A DNA stretch of 64,000 nucleotides from Marinobacter sediminum (GCF_016820575.1 NZ_JAEMQH010000002.1:615295-679294); one strand, 5' to 3'; counted from the first letter of the stretch, positions 34,897 to 44,281 are shown. Notes: a model not told the origin generated them from the sequence alone. A program made the numbers and translations.

Positions 34897-35078
34897 TGTT
34901 TTTTCTCCGTTTTTTCCTGTTCGAGAGTACGCTTTTCCACATCGTCGTCATCGAACGGCAGATGCGCTGCCTCATCGTTGGCTTTTTTGCGGTGGGCGCT
35001 GTAGGCCCACCAGACAATGCCCAAGAATGCGATCATGACCAGAATTGTTTGGATACCGCGTAACTCGTTCATATCCAT
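34893..35078 (-). CDS. ccoQ: cbb3 oxidase subunit IV CcoQ
   Basis: 61 residues from ATG 35078, with GGTGA upstream; a GTG at 35087 is a less likely start. One transmembrane helix (QTILVMIAFLGIVWWAYSA) and a polar tail with AHLPFDDDD are typical of CcoQ/FixQ. It stabilises the oxidase. It lies between ccoO and ccoP with overlaps at the 3' end. Confidence 0.92.
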   Translation of the reverse strand: MDMNELRGIQTILVMIAFLGIVWWAYSAHRKKANDEAAHLPFDDDDVEKRTLEQEKTEKKQ

Positions 35079-35083
35079 CGGGA

Positions 35084-35692
35084 TCACCGCTTGTCTGAAA
35101 TCACAGTACCCAGTTGTTGCAGGTACGCGACCAGAGCCTCGATTTCAAATTTACCTTCCACTTGCGACTCAGCGTTCGCAATCTGTTCGTCGGTGTAGGG
35201 CACACCCAGAGTCTGCAGAGTTTCCATCTTGTCTGCGGTTTTGGTGTGATCTACCCGATCTTCGAACAGCCACGGGAAGGCAGGCATGTTGGACTCAGGA
35301 ACAACGCTGCGAGGGTTATACAGGTGCTGGCGCTGCCAAGCATCTGAATAACGGCCGCCAACACGGGCCAGGTCAGGGCCGGTGCGCTTGGAGCCCCACA
35401 GGAACGGGCGGTCATACACGAACTCACCAGCCACGGAGTAGTGGCCATAGCGCTCGGTTTCCGCCCGGAACGGACGAATCTGCTGGGTATGGCAAACGTG
35501 ACAACCTTCGCGGATGTAGATGTCCCGGCCTTCCAGTTCCAGAGCGGAGTAGGGCTCAAGGCCTTCTATCGGCTCGTTGGTCTCCTTAAGGAAAAACAGG
35601 GGGACCACCTCAACCAGAAAGCCGCCACTGATGGTCAGGATGATCAGCACGATCATCAGACCAAGGTTCTTTTCAACTATTTCGTGTTTCAT
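35084..35692 (-). CDS. ccoO: cbb3 cytochrome c oxidase subunit II, monoheme CcoO
   Basis: 202 residues with one N-terminal transmembrane helix and a cytochrome c domain bearing [12 protein letters not shown] (heme c site), [16 protein letters not shown] and [10 protein letters not shown] (Met ligand). This is the conserved CcoO/FixO pattern at the usual length. It is 18 bases downstream of ccoN and 6 bases before ccoQ. Confidence 0.97.
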   Translation of the reverse strand: MKHEIVEKNLGLMIVLIILTISGGFLVEVVPLFFLKETNEPIEGLEPYSALELEGRDIYIREGCHVCHTQQIRPFRAETERYGHYSVAGEFVYDRPFLWGSKRTGPDLARVGGRYSDAWQRQHLYNPRSVVPESNMPAFPWLFEDRVDHTKTADKMETLQTLGVPYTDEQIANAESQVEGKFEIEALVAYLQQLGTVISDKR

Positions 35693-35709
35693 CTGGTCTC
35701 TCTCTTCCC

Positions 35710-37140
35710 TTACGCCGCCTGAGCCACAGCATTATCCTGGGCAACCGCGTCTTTCTGGCGAACGGTCATGTAGGTGTTGTAAGCCATCACTAGCATACCG
35801 GTGAGGAAGATGGCGCCACCGATGAACCGAACGAAGTAACCCGGATAGGAAGCTTCCAGTGATTCAACAAAGCTGTAAGTCAGGGTGCCGTCTTCGTTGA
35901 CCGCGCGCCACATCAGGCCTTGCATGATGCCGTTGACCCACATCGCGACGATGTACAGAACGGTACCGATGGTTGCGAGCCAGAAGTGCACGTTGATCAG
36001 GCCAACGCTGTACATGGATGGCAGGCCCCAGAGCTTCGGAACCAGGTGATAAATGGCGCCGATACTGATCATGGCTACCCAACCGAGGGCACCGGAGTGC
36101 ACGTGGCCGATGGTCCAGTCAGTGTTGTGAGACAGCGCATTCACCGTCTTGATTGCCATCATCGGGCCTTCGAAGGTGGACATACCGTAAAACGACAGGG
36201 ACACCACCAGGAAGCGCAGGATTGGGTCGGTGCGCAGTTTGTGCCAAGCGCCGGACAGGGTCATCATGCCGTTGATCATGCCGCCCCAGGACGGAGCCAG
36301 CAGAATCAGGGACATAACCATGCCTGCGGTCTGGGCCCAGTCGGGCAGTGCCGAGTAGTGCAGGTGGTGACCACCAGCCCACACGTAAGTGGCGATCAGA
36401 GCCCAGAAGTGCACGATCGACAGGCGATAGGAGTAAATCGGACGATTGGCCTGCTTGGGTACGAAGTAGTACATCATGCCCAGGAAGCCTGCGGTCAGGA
36501 AGAAGCCAACCGCGTTGTGGCCCCACCACCATTGCATCATGGCGTCGGTTACGCCGGCGTAGGCGGAGTAGGACTTGAATGCTCCAGCCGGAAGCGCCAG
36601 GTTGTTACCGATGTGCAGGATGGCAACGGTGATGATGAAGCCACCGTAGAACCAGTTGGCCACATAGATGTGCTGGCTGCTGCGCTTCATAACAGTGCCG
36701 AAGAAGACCAGCGCGTAGGAAACCCAGACTACTGCAATGGCGATATCGATCGGCCATTCAAGCTCGGCGTATTCTTTCGAGGAGGTAAGGCCTTGGGGCA
36801 GGGTGATGATTGCAGCGACCATAATCGCCTGCCATCCCCAGAAGGTAAATGCGGCCAGGCTGTCTGAAATCAGCCTTGCCTGACAAGTCCTCTGGACGAC
36901 ATAGTAGGAAGTGGCAAACAACGCCGAACCACCGAATCCGAAGATGACCAGATTCGTGTGAAGTGGGCGGAGACGACCGAAGTGCGTCCAGGGCATGTCC
37001 AGGTTCATTGCCGGCCAGACAAGTTGGGACGCGATCAGAACGCCCATGCCCATGCCTGCAATACCCCAGACCAACGTCATGATGGCGAACTGTCTCACCA
37101 CCTTGTAGTTGTAAGTCAGGTTTGCATTTACTGTGCTCAT
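35710..37140 (-). CDS. ccoN: cbb3 cytochrome c oxidase catalytic subunit I CcoN
   Basis: 476 residues from ATG 37140, with GGTAAGG just upstream; the frame's earlier 19 residues (from 37197) overlap the promoter. There are twelve hydrophobic helices. Heme and CuB ligands are seen in [23 protein letters not shown] and [11 protein letters not shown]. It reduces oxygen with high affinity and pumps protons. It heads ccoNOQP and has an Anr-type promoter. Confidence 0.97.
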   Translation of the reverse strand: MSTVNANLTYNYKVVRQFAIMTLVWGIAGMGMGVLIASQLVWPAMNLDMPWTHFGRLRPLHTNLVIFGFGGSALFATSYYVVQRTCQARLISDSLAAFTFWGWQAIMVAAIITLPQGLTSSKEYAELEWPIDIAIAVVWVSYALVFFGTVMKRSSQHIYVANWFYGGFIITVAILHIGNNLALPAGAFKSYSAYAGVTDAMMQWWWGHNAVGFFLTAGFLGMMYYFVPKQANRPIYSYRLSIVHFWALIATYVWAGGHHLHYSALPDWAQTAGMVMSLILLAPSWGGMINGMMTLSGAWHKLRTDPILRFLVVSLSFYGMSTFEGPMMAIKTVNALSHNTDWTIGHVHSGALGWVAMISIGAIYHLVPKLWGLPSMYSVGLINVHFWLATIGTVLYIVAMWVNGIMQGLMWRAVNEDGTLTYSFVESLEASYPGYFVRFIGGAIFLTGMLVMAYNTYMTVRQKDAVAQDNAVAQAA

Positions 37141-37181
37141 AGCCTTACCAATGGGTTTCAAGTGAAAAATATGCGGGCGCA

Positions 37182-37223
37182 AGTATGGAGAAAGCATGAG
37201 CGCTTTGCAATGACTCAGGTCAA
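37182..37223 (-). promoter_or_regulatory. Anr/FNR class II promoter of ccoN
   Basis: An FNR-type box, TTGAC-CTGA-GTCAT on the minus strand (37210-37223), is centred at 37216.5. A CATACT hexamer (37182-37187) fits a -10 element with a start point near 37175, which places the box at exactly -41.5. Low-oxygen induction of the cbb3 operon is therefore likely (family knowledge plus inference). Confidence 0.7.
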
Positions 37224-37360
37224 CTCCAAAACCCTCTGAAAGGCGCCGGAATCAGCAACATGGCACCCCTCGGTGGTCCACCGCAGAGGTCAGTTTGATT
37301 GGCGTAGATACCTCTACCTGAGTTGCAATGATAGTTGCTTCAAACCGGAAGGTGAATTAA

Positions 37361-38008
37361 GTGAATTTGATGAAAACGAAAAGTTTTTGGGCCGAATCCC
37401 GTGCGGTTTTGGTTCTGGCTCACGGTGCTGGTGCGCCGGCGGACTCACCGTTTATGGAAGAGCTTGCTCAGGCGCTTGAAGTTAAAGGTATTTCGACGGT
37501 GCGCTTCGAATTCCCGTACATGCAGAAACGGCGCGAGGATGGCCGTAAGCGACCGCCCGACCGTCAGCCCCGGTTGCTCGAATATTTTTCTGAGGTGGTT
37601 GACCAGGTTCGGCGGGAATTGAATGATGACTGCCTGATGCTGGTCGGGGGCAAATCCATGGGTGGCCGCATGGCAAGCGTGTTGGCCAGTGAACGTTCGG
37701 ATCTTGCTGGGGTGGTGGGGTTCGGTTATCCCTTCCACCCGCCCGGTCGCCTGGATAAGTGGCGAACGGATCACTTTGCTTCGCTGCATTGCCCTATGCT
37801 GGTTGTGCAGGGCACGCGGGACCCTTTTGGGAAGTTTGAGGAGCTGGACGAGTTTCCCGAAACCTGGAGCCGGGTTCAGATTGAGTGGCTAGAGGGTGGT
37901 AATCACGATTTCCAACCGCTGGCCCGTCAACAGAGTAGCCAGTCGGCCCTGATTGATGATGCCGCCCGGCAGGCCCGAGCCTTTGTAGACAGGCTGGGCC
38001 AGGCTTAG
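37361..38008 (+). CDS. Alpha/beta hydrolase of the KANL3/Tex30 type
   Basis: 215 residues from GTG 37361, because GGAAGG lies 8 bases upstream; the in-frame ATG at 37370 would sit too far from it. Motifs: oxyanion loop LAHGAGAP, nucleophile elbow GGKSMGGRMAS (Ser), acid QGTRDPFG (Asp) and GGNHDF (His). The family is made of small cytoplasmic hydrolases without a defined substrate. It is divergent from ccoN. Its stop overlaps the stop of the decayed cyclase on the other strand. Confidence 0.85.
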   Translation: MNLMKTKSFWAESRAVLVLAHGAGAPADSPFMEELAQALEVKGISTVRFEFPYMQKRREDGRKRPPDRQPRLLEYFSEVVDQVRRELNDDCLMLVGGKSMGGRMASVLASERSDLAGVVGFGYPFHPPGRLDKWRTDHFASLHCPMLVVQGTRDPFGKFEELDEFPETWSRVQIEWLEGGNHDFQPLARQQSSQSALIDDAARQARAFVDRLGQA

Positions 38009-38570
38009 GCCTCGTTGACCGAAGTATGATCGAACACGACAATTCGGTTCCGTCCTTCTGCCTTGGCCCGATACAGGGCCGCGACACCGGCACCGACCGC
38101 CCCATGGCGGCCAGATAGAACGCGTTGTAGAAGTAATAAATGGTTCCCGAACTCAAAAACAGCAGCAGGTTGAATGCGCCAAAAAAGATAAGCGCGCCGC
38201 TGCTCCTTATCCGCAGCGTGATGGCCTTGTTTTCGGCGTTGGCGAGCGTGACGGGAAGCAGGAAATACCGGTAGTCTGTGCCCCGAAAGTCAAAGGTACG
38301 TTGGTCGCCGGTTTCGATCAGGCGATTTGCGCTGCTACCCGACTGCCAAAATGTCACCTCATTAATGAGTGGGTAGTTCAGGATCAATTACCAAAGGCTT
38401 CGATAATCGTCCGGATTGGTGACTTTCAGCCGTATCCAGTACGCCAATGGGGTATGGCTGAAGACCAGGTCCTGGCCACCGACGAGGCGCCAGTTCAGTT
38501 GCGCTGGCAGCTCGTCGGAAGTTTCTGCGTCATGGGCCGTGTCGCCGGCCCCAAAAAAAAGGTACTGCAT
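38005..38570 (-). pseudogene. Remnant of a 7TMR-DISM/GGDEF diguanylate cyclase
   Basis: Read on the minus strand, a 7TMR-DISMED2-like sensor domain (LNWRLVGGQDLVFSHTPLAYW, then FDFRGTDYRYFLLPVTLAN) is cut by an in-frame TAA at 38388-38390. It continues into the first membrane helices (FFGAFNLLLFLSS, YYFYNAFYLAAMG). After a frame change near 38100, the last 29 residues of a GGDEF domain appear (VAALYRAKAEGRNRIVVFDH) and end at 38005. Most of the membrane bundle and the catalytic GGDEF core are missing, as is the signal peptide, because the 5' side runs into rlmM. A large internal deletion plus a stop makes it non-functional. Confidence 0.8.
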
Positions 38571-39645
38571 GGAACAGGTTGTTGTATTTTGCCGTCCGGG
38601 TTTTGAAACCGAGGCCGGTCGCGAGCTGACAGACCGGGCCGCGGAGTCTGGCATCTTTGGCTTCTTTGAGCCGCGGAAAGACTCCGGACTGGTTTGGTTC
38701 TCCCTTGGTGGGCCAGAGACCGCTGACGATCTGCTGTCGCGGCTGGAGCTGTCGACGATGGTCTTTGTTCGCGACTGGTTTGTGGTGCTGGCGCGGATCC
38801 GGCTGCCAGACCATGATCGAGTGGGGGCCGTGATCGAAGGCCTGAGAAGCGTGGAGCGGGGTTATCCGGGATGCGCCCGACTGGAAGTCAGGTTGCCGGA
38901 AACCAATGCCGACGGTGATCTTGGCAAGTTCGCCCGCAAATGGGTGTCACCCCTATCCCGGGGTATGCGTGGAGCAGGACTTCTGAAGGCGGACCAGAAC
39001 GCGCCGGCGCCAGCCCGCTTTGAAGTGCTGCTGTCAGAGTTCGCGGAGGCGGTCGTTGGGTTCAGCCTGGAAGAAAACCGTGCCCGTTTTGTCAGCGGAA
39101 TTCCACGATTGCGCCTGCCTGCCTCGGCACCGAGCCGATCCGCGCTGAAGCTTGAGGAAGCCTGGAAGGTATTCCTGCCAGCTGACCAGGAACTGGATTA
39201 TCTGGGCGGCGGTAAGAAGGCCGCAGACCTGGGCGCGGCACCGGGTGGCTGGACCTGGCAGCTGGTGCGCCAGGGCATGTTCGTGACAGCGGTCGATAAC
39301 GGCCCAATGAACGAAGAGCTGATGGCCTCCGGTCAGGTTGAGCATGTTGAAGCGGATGGTTACAGCTGGCGCCCCAAGCGGGGCATCGATTGGATGGTAT
39401 GCGACATTGTCGATCAGCCGAGGAAAACCGCCAAACTGGCGGTCGATTGGTTGGCCGGAGGGCATTGCCGGTACACGGTGTTCAATCTGAAATTACCGAT
39501 GAAAAAGCGCTATGACGAGTGGCTGATTTGCCGTGATATTATTCATCAGGGGCTGAAAGAGGCGGGCCTTGGTTTTCGATTACGAGCACGCCACCTCTAC
39601 CACGACCGCGAAGAAATCACCTGTTTTATCGAGCGGATCGGCTAG
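38569..39645 (+). CDS. rlmM: 23S rRNA C2498 2'-O-methyltransferase RlmM
   Basis: 358 residues from ATG 38569, with AAGG 7 bases upstream; the frame before it is antisense to the cyclase remnant. The N-terminal THUMP-like part starts VVVFCRPGFETEAGREL as in E. coli RlmM. The Rossmann-type methyltransferase part has ADLGAAPGGWTWQLV (SAM site), DNGPM, WMVCDIVDQP and FNLKLPMKKRY. It modifies the peptidyl-transferase region of 23S rRNA before assembly. A stand-alone gene. Confidence 0.95.
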   Translation: MEQVVVFCRPGFETEAGRELTDRAAESGIFGFFEPRKDSGLVWFSLGGPETADDLLSRLELSTMVFVRDWFVVLARIRLPDHDRVGAVIEGLRSVERGYPGCARLEVRLPETNADGDLGKFARKWVSPLSRGMRGAGLLKADQNAPAPARFEVLLSEFAEAVVGFSLEENRARFVSGIPRLRLPASAPSRSALKLEEAWKVFLPADQELDYLGGGKKAADLGAAPGGWTWQLVRQGMFVTAVDNGPMNEELMASGQVEHVEADGYSWRPKRGIDWMVCDIVDQPRKTAKLAVDWLAGGHCRYTVFNLKLPMKKRYDEWLICRDIIHQGLKEAGLGFRLRARHLYHDREEITCFIERIG

Positions 39646-39659
39646 GCAGAGTTGCGGTA

Positions 39660-39950
39660 CTAGACCGCACTCTGTGCCAGCACCGTGATGGTTTCCTCGC
39701 GATCCATCATGGGTACCAGTTCTGACATCAGTTCCCGACGTTCCTCGGAATGGAACCAACGAGCCCAATCGGCCTCGGAGCGCCAGTTCGCCATGGTAAT
39801 ACGATGATTGGGGTCGTGACGGTCACACAGGGTCTCGCCGGAAATAAAACCCGGCGCACTGACCGCTTGCTGGAGAACCTTGCGGGCCCGTTGTTCGTAA
39901 GCGTCCTCCAAGGATTCGGCGATATGGCGTTCAATCAATACTCGGATCAT
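39660..39950 (-). CDS. Antibiotic biosynthesis monooxygenase (ABM)-fold protein
   Basis: 96 residues. A dimeric ferredoxin-like ABM fold is suggested by VLIERHIAESLEDAYEQRARKVLQQAVSAPGFISGETL, followed by NWRSEADWARWFHSEERREL. Such small proteins occur as heme-degrading or quinone monooxygenases or as stress proteins without a known substrate. Convergent with rlmM (14 bases apart) and divergent from tusA. Confidence 0.75.
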   Translation of the reverse strand: MIRVLIERHIAESLEDAYEQRARKVLQQAVSAPGFISGETLCDRHDPNHRITMANWRSEADWARWFHSEERRELMSELVPMMDREETITVLAQSAV

Positions 39951-39960
39951 GACTCACCTC

Positions 39961-39986
39961 TATTGTTTTAGTATCTATAAACAATA
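39961..39986. promoter_or_regulatory. AT-rich inverted repeat between ABM gene and tusA
   Basis: TATTGTTT and AAACAATA form 8-bp perfect arms around a 10-base spacer in the gap between the divergent ABM and tusA genes. It could be a shared operator; the regulator is unknown. Confidence 0.4.
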
Positions 39987-40035
39987 ATTTAGCAGGTTTC
40001 CCTGAAAAATCAGGTAAGGCATAGGAGACGTTTTT

Positions 40036-40278
40036 TTGACAGTACCAGAGTTCGATGCAGAGCTGGATGCGCGGGGGCTGTTTTGCCCGGAGCCGGTGAT
40101 GATGCTGCACAACCGCATCAACGATGTGGAGCCCGGGCACTTGCTTCGGGTGCTCGCGACGGACCCGTCAACCACCCGGGATATTCCTCGATTCTGTCAA
40201 TTTCTCGGCCACGAGCTGGTCAATGAGGAAGAGCGGGGCGGAGAGTTTGTATTTCTGATCCGGCGCGGAGAGGCCTGA
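40036..40278 (+). CDS. tusA: Sulfurtransferase TusA
   Basis: 80 residues. The start is TTG at 40036, chosen because AGGAGA lies 7 bases upstream and no ATG occurs before the conserved core. The motif [15 protein letters not shown] has the persulfide-carrying Cys17 in the CPxP pattern, and [19 protein letters not shown] matches the fold. TusA carries sulfur from IscS to the TusBCD/E relay for tRNA 2-thiouridine; MnmA, which uses this sulfur, is also in the window. Confidence 0.88.
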   Translation: MTVPEFDAELDARGLFCPEPVMMLHNRINDVEPGHLLRVLATDPSTTRDIPRFCQFLGHELVNEEERGGEFVFLIRRGEA

Positions 40279-40283
40279 GAAAA

Positions 40284-42212
40284 TTACACCCCAGTGGCCA
40301 GACCGCCCAGGTGGCGCATGAATTCCTCTCGATCCATTTCTCCCAGGATGCGTTGATTCGGCAATTCCTGTCCGTTGCGGCTGTAGAACAGGATGGCGGG
40401 CGGTCCGAACAGACCAAGCTCATTGAGCAGGGCCTGTTGAGCGGGTGTGTTGTCGGTTAGGTCAATCTGCAGCAGGGTGTAGGGTGTTAACGCCTGCACG
40501 ACCTGAGGGTCACTGAACACATTTCGCTCCATGACCTTGCAGGAGATGCACCAGTCGGCATAGAAATCGAGCACCACCGGGCGACTTTGGCGGCGTGCCT
40601 CGGTAAGCATGGCGCGGATTTCAGCGGGGGACTCCACGCGCTGAAACGGCGCGTGGCTGGTACCTATGGTCAGCCCACTGGAAGGTACTGAAAGGCTCGA
40701 GTCAGCCGTAAAGGGCGTCAGAGGGTTCAGTGGATCTTGGGCTCCGCCCACGGCGCCGGCCAATAACGCCAGACCGTAGGCAAAGAGGACCAGGCCAAAG
40801 CCTTTCCGGGTTCGTTCCCAGCCGGCTTTGGCGGCATCGAAAGCGCCAAGCTGAACACCGGTGATGGCCACGAGCAGGCCCCACAACGTCAGTGCCAGCC
40901 AGGCCGGCACCAGGCGCTCGACCAGCCAGATTGCGACAGCCAGCAGCATCACCCCGTAAAAGTGCTTCACCGTTGTCATCCAGCGTCCGGTGCTGGGAAG
41001 CAGCTTGCGGCCGCCAACGGCAACCAGGATGAGCGGAACACCCATGCCGAGGCCGAGTGCGAACAGGGCGGCACCGCCAATCAGGGCGTCTTGAGTGGTT
41101 GAGATATACAGCAGGCTTCCGGCCAGTGGTGCGGATACGCAGGGTGAGACTATCAGTGCCGAGAGCGCGCCAATGCCGAAGATACTGATCATCCGGCCAC
41201 CGGTCAGACGATGGCTGGCATTGTCCAGCGGTTCGCGAATAGCCCGCGGTAACTGGATTTCAAACAGATCAAACATCGACAGCGCGAACAGGACAAACAG
41301 GGCAGCAAACCCACCTAGCACCCAGGGCGATTGCAATTGCGCCTGCAGATTGAAACTGGCCCCAAGCAGGCCAGTCAGGACGCCTGCGGCGGCATAGGTC
41401 AGTGCCATGCCCAGCACGTAGCTACTGGACAGCATTAACGCCTGGCCTGAGCTGCGGGTGTTTCGGCCCGACACCAGGGTGGAAATTATTGGCACCATGG
41501 GCAGCACACAGGGGGTGAAGGTCAGTCCGAGTCCGAGCAGGAAGAAAACGCCGGCGATGACCAGCGTCGACTGCTGCGACAGAAAGCCTGCCAGGCCTGT
41601 GGCCGTGGAAGTGTTCATGTCGGCCGTGGCAGGAGTGTTGGCGCCCGTATTGATACCGCCAGATGCGTTGTCAGGGGTTGTGGCAACGGCAGGGCTCGCG
41701 CTGGTATCACTGCCCGGGAAGTATAGGACATCGCGAGTTTGCGGCGGATAGCACAGGCCGGCCTCGGCGCAGCCTTGATAGGTCACTTTCAGTTCGGCTT
41801 CCCGGACGCCCTCAGGCAGGGTGACCGGAATGCGCACCTCGACCGGGTCATAGAAAACGGTCACTTCGCCAAAAAATTCGTCGTGGGTGGTTTTCCCGGC
41901 GAGTGAAAACTGCGGTTTACCGGTTTCAACGCCCTCGGTGATCGGGGTGACACTCAGCCTGCCCTTATACAGATAGTGACCGGGGGTGACGTCCCAGGCC
42001 AGAATCACCGCGCCGTTATCGGTGCTGTAAAGGAATGGCAGTGCTTCATCGACTGGCAGGAAACCATTGTTACTACCACCGAACAGGGAATTGCCGCCTG
42101 AACCCAGAGCGAAGGCCGGGCTGGTTACCGTGAGAAGGGCACAGAGAGCCAGTATCAGGGTCAGGGTGAGGCCCTGTCGACCGGTGGGGGGCACTGCGGC
42201 AGGTGCTGTCAT
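40284..42212 (-). CDS. dsbD: Thiol:disulfide interchange protein DsbD
   Basis: 642 residues with all three DsbD modules: signal peptide and periplasmic alpha domain with the redox Cys pair near CAEAGLCYPP; an eight-helix membrane domain with TPCVLPMVPI and SPCVSAPLAG; and a C-terminal thioredoxin domain with DWCISCKVMERNVF. DsbD carries electrons from cytoplasmic thioredoxin to periplasmic DsbC, CcmG and TlpA-like proteins. A Thr/Ala/Asn-rich linker between the alpha and beta domains is longer than usual. Confidence 0.95.
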   Translation of the reverse strand: MTAPAAVPPTGRQGLTLTLILALCALLTVTSPAFALGSGGNSLFGGSNNGFLPVDEALPFLYSTDNGAVILAWDVTPGHYLYKGRLSVTPITEGVETGKPQFSLAGKTTHDEFFGEVTVFYDPVEVRIPVTLPEGVREAELKVTYQGCAEAGLCYPPQTRDVLYFPGSDTSASPAVATTPDNASGGINTGANTPATADMNTSTATGLAGFLSQQSTLVIAGVFFLLGLGLTFTPCVLPMVPIISTLVSGRNTRSSGQALMLSSSYVLGMALTYAAAGVLTGLLGASFNLQAQLQSPWVLGGFAALFVLFALSMFDLFEIQLPRAIREPLDNASHRLTGGRMISIFGIGALSALIVSPCVSAPLAGSLLYISTTQDALIGGAALFALGLGMGVPLILVAVGGRKLLPSTGRWMTTVKHFYGVMLLAVAIWLVERLVPAWLALTLWGLLVAITGVQLGAFDAAKAGWERTRKGFGLVLFAYGLALLAGAVGGAQDPLNPLTPFTADSSLSVPSSGLTIGTSHAPFQRVESPAEIRAMLTEARRQSRPVVLDFYADWCISCKVMERNVFSDPQVVQALTPYTLLQIDLTDNTPAQQALLNELGLFGPPAILFYSRNGQELPNQRILGEMDREEFMRHLGGLATGV

Positions 42213-42318
42213 AGTAAATGTTGGTTCCTGGTTTCGCTCTAAAAGTTAGTTGGCTGCGTTGAAGCCGACTTGGTTCGACATTCTGTTCCGCATCCGATGC
42301 CAGTGGACAGAAGCTGGT

Positions 42319-42352
42319 TCTCAAAGTTCCGCCCTTTCCGTCTCAAAGTTCC
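42319..42352. promoter_or_regulatory. 12-bp direct repeat spaced two helical turns
   Basis: TCTCAAAGTTCC occurs at 42319-42330 and again, identical, at 42341-42352; the copies are 22 bases apart, on the same face of the helix. They lie in the gap between dsbD and the divergent epmC operon, about 40 bases before the epmC ATG. A tandem operator is possible. Confidence 0.5.
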
Positions 42353-42393
42353 CTCTGGTATTGAACGCTGTAAAGTCGCACAATAGCGAGCCA

Positions 42394-42984
42394 ATGAATC
42401 ACAGTCCAAGAGAGCTTATCATGCTGTTCAATGACCTGTTCCGGGAAAGTCACCGGACAATTCTGGTCAGGGGCGGCGATGAACCCGAGTACAGGCCAGC
42501 CGACGGCGACAATGGCCTGGCGCAGATTATTTTCGCACACGGCTATTATGCCAGTGCTCTGCACGAAATCAGTCATTGGTGTATCGCAGGTGAGTATCGG
42601 CGCACACTTCACGACTATGGTTATTGGTACTGTCCGGATGGCCGCACAGCAGAACAACAACGCGCGTTCGAGCAGGTTGAGATTAAGCCCCAGGCGCTGG
42701 AGTGGTTATTTTCGATAGCGGCGGGTACCCGGTTTCACATCAGTGTGGATAACTTGTCTGGCGATGGCGCAGCCAACGAGCAGGCGTTCAGGCAGGGTGT
42801 AAGAGCTCAGGCAAGCCATTACCTGACACACGGTCTGCCACACCGCGCTGGCTTATTGTTGGACGCACTGAAAACCTTTTACGGAACTACCGACACGCAT
42901 GCCATTAACTGGCATCGCGATGCCGAGCGCATCGCACCGTCAACGTCCGCTAAGAACTCCTCAAGGAAAACTGAGACTGTATGA
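42394..42984 (+). CDS. epmC: Elongation factor P hydroxylase EpmC (YfcM)
   Basis: 196 residues from ATG 42394, which aligns with the start of E. coli EpmC (182 residues). The core IIFAHGYYASALHEISHWCIAGEYRRTLHDYGYWYCPDGR has the His-x3-His metal-binding pattern of the family. EpmC hydroxylates the modified lysine of EF-P. epmA and epmB are not in the window. The gene overlaps rhlB by 4 bases (ATGA). Confidence 0.93.
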   Translation: MNHSPRELIMLFNDLFRESHRTILVRGGDEPEYRPADGDNGLAQIIFAHGYYASALHEISHWCIAGEYRRTLHDYGYWYCPDGRTAEQQRAFEQVEIKPQALEWLFSIAAGTRFHISVDNLSGDGAANEQAFRQGVRAQASHYLTHGLPHRAGLLLDALKTFYGTTDTHAINWHRDAERIAPSTSAKNSSRKTETV

Positions 42985-44264
42985 CATCTGAACCCAAGCA
43001 CACTGGCGACCTCCGGTTCCAGGACCTCAATCTGGACCAGAAGCTTCAGGACGCCATCTCGGCGATTGGCTTTGAATACTGCACACCGATCCAGGCAGAA
43101 ACCCTGCCATGGACCCTGGCTTGCGAAGATCTTATCGGTCAGGCCCAAACCGGCACCGGTAAGACCGCCGCCTTTCTGATTACCGCTATCCAGGCGCTGC
43201 TCGAAACCCCGATTCCGAAAACCGACCGGTTCGCTTCCGAGCCCAGGGTACTGGCCCTGGCGCCCACCCGCGAGCTGGCCATGCAGATTGCCAAGGATGC
43301 CGAACAGTTGTGCCAGCACACCGGCCACAATGTGGTTACGGTTGTCGGCGGCATGAACTACGACAAGCAGCGGGATCAGTTGCAGAACAAAGTAGTGGAT
43401 ATCCTGGTGGCGACACCGGGCCGTCTGATCGATTTCCTCGGCTCCCAGGACGTGTTCCTGGATCAGCTCGATATCCTGATCCTGGACGAAGCCGATCGCA
43501 TGCTGGACATGGGTTTCATCCCGGACGTCAAGCGGATCATCCGCAAGTGCACAGCGAAGGAAAACCGGCAAACCCTGCTGTTCAGCGCAACCTTTAACCA
43601 GGATGTGTTGAACCTTGCTTCCATGTGGACCCAGAACGCTGAGTTTGTGGAAATTGAGCCGGAGCAGAAAACCGCCGAGCGTGTGGAGCAATCGGTTTAT
43701 CTGGTGGGTGAGGATGAGAAGCTGCCGGTGCTGGTGAATTACCTCAAGCGCCCGGAAGTGGAAAAGGCCATTGTCTTCGCCAACAGACGGGATCAGTGCC
43801 GGGATCTGGAAGAAGACCTGCGGAACCAGGGCGTAAAAGTATCGTTGATGTCAGGTGAAATCGCTCAGAACAAGCGATTGAAGACCCTGGATCAGTTCAA
43901 GAAGGGCAGTATTCAGGTCTTGGTGGCCACGGATGTGGCCGGTCGTGGTATCCACGTCAACGGTGTGACCCACGTTTTCAACTACAATCTTCCCGACAAT
44001 GCTGAAGATTATGTGCACCGCATTGGTCGTACCGGGCGCGCGGGTAAGCACGGGGTGTCGGTCAGTTTTGCCGGGGAGGACGATTCCTTTGCCCTGCCAG
44101 CGATCGAAACCTATATCAGCCAGAAACTGAATACCACCGTGCCGGACGAGGCATTGATGACGCCCATGGAGAACCCGCCGATTACCCGGAAGCGGGGTCG
44201 GCGTCCCCAGAGCGGCGGTCGGGGTGGTCCCGGTGGAAGAAATCAGCGCCAGCGAAGGAACTGA
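42981..44264 (+). CDS. rhlB: DEAD-box RNA helicase, RhlB type
   Basis: 427 residues with the ordered helicase motifs: Q-motif with FEYCTPIQAETLP, AQTGTGKT, PTRELA, DEAD (LDEADRMLDMGF), SAT (FSATF), VATDVAGRGIHV and HRIGRTGRAG. The Arg/Gly-rich tail is short. RhlB works in the RNA degradosome; the assignment within the DEAD family is based on overall resemblance and on the location after epmC, as in pseudomonads. Confidence 0.88.
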   Translation: MTSEPKHTGDLRFQDLNLDQKLQDAISAIGFEYCTPIQAETLPWTLACEDLIGQAQTGTGKTAAFLITAIQALLETPIPKTDRFASEPRVLALAPTRELAMQIAKDAEQLCQHTGHNVVTVVGGMNYDKQRDQLQNKVVDILVATPGRLIDFLGSQDVFLDQLDILILDEADRMLDMGFIPDVKRIIRKCTAKENRQTLLFSATFNQDVLNLASMWTQNAEFVEIEPEQKTAERVEQSVYLVGEDEKLPVLVNYLKRPEVEKAIVFANRRDQCRDLEEDLRNQGVKVSLMSGEIAQNKRLKTLDQFKKGSIQVLVATDVAGRGIHVNGVTHVFNYNLPDNAEDYVHRIGRTGRAGKHGVSVSFAGEDDSFALPAIETYISQKLNTTVPDEALMTPMENPPITRKRGRRPQSGGRGGPGGRNQRQRRN

Positions 44265-44281
44265 CAGGACCGGACGACATC

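Noticed and set aside
35920..36867. 315-residue plus-strand open frame across ccoN
   Set aside because: Mirror of the high-GC ccoN reading frame; Gly/His/Gln-rich with no signal, RBS or family.
37794..38387. Minus-strand open frame as an intact gene
   Set aside because: Only part of it is related to a sensor domain; the remainder is antisense to the hydrolase gene and out of frame with the GGDEF remnant, so it is scored as part of the pseudogene.
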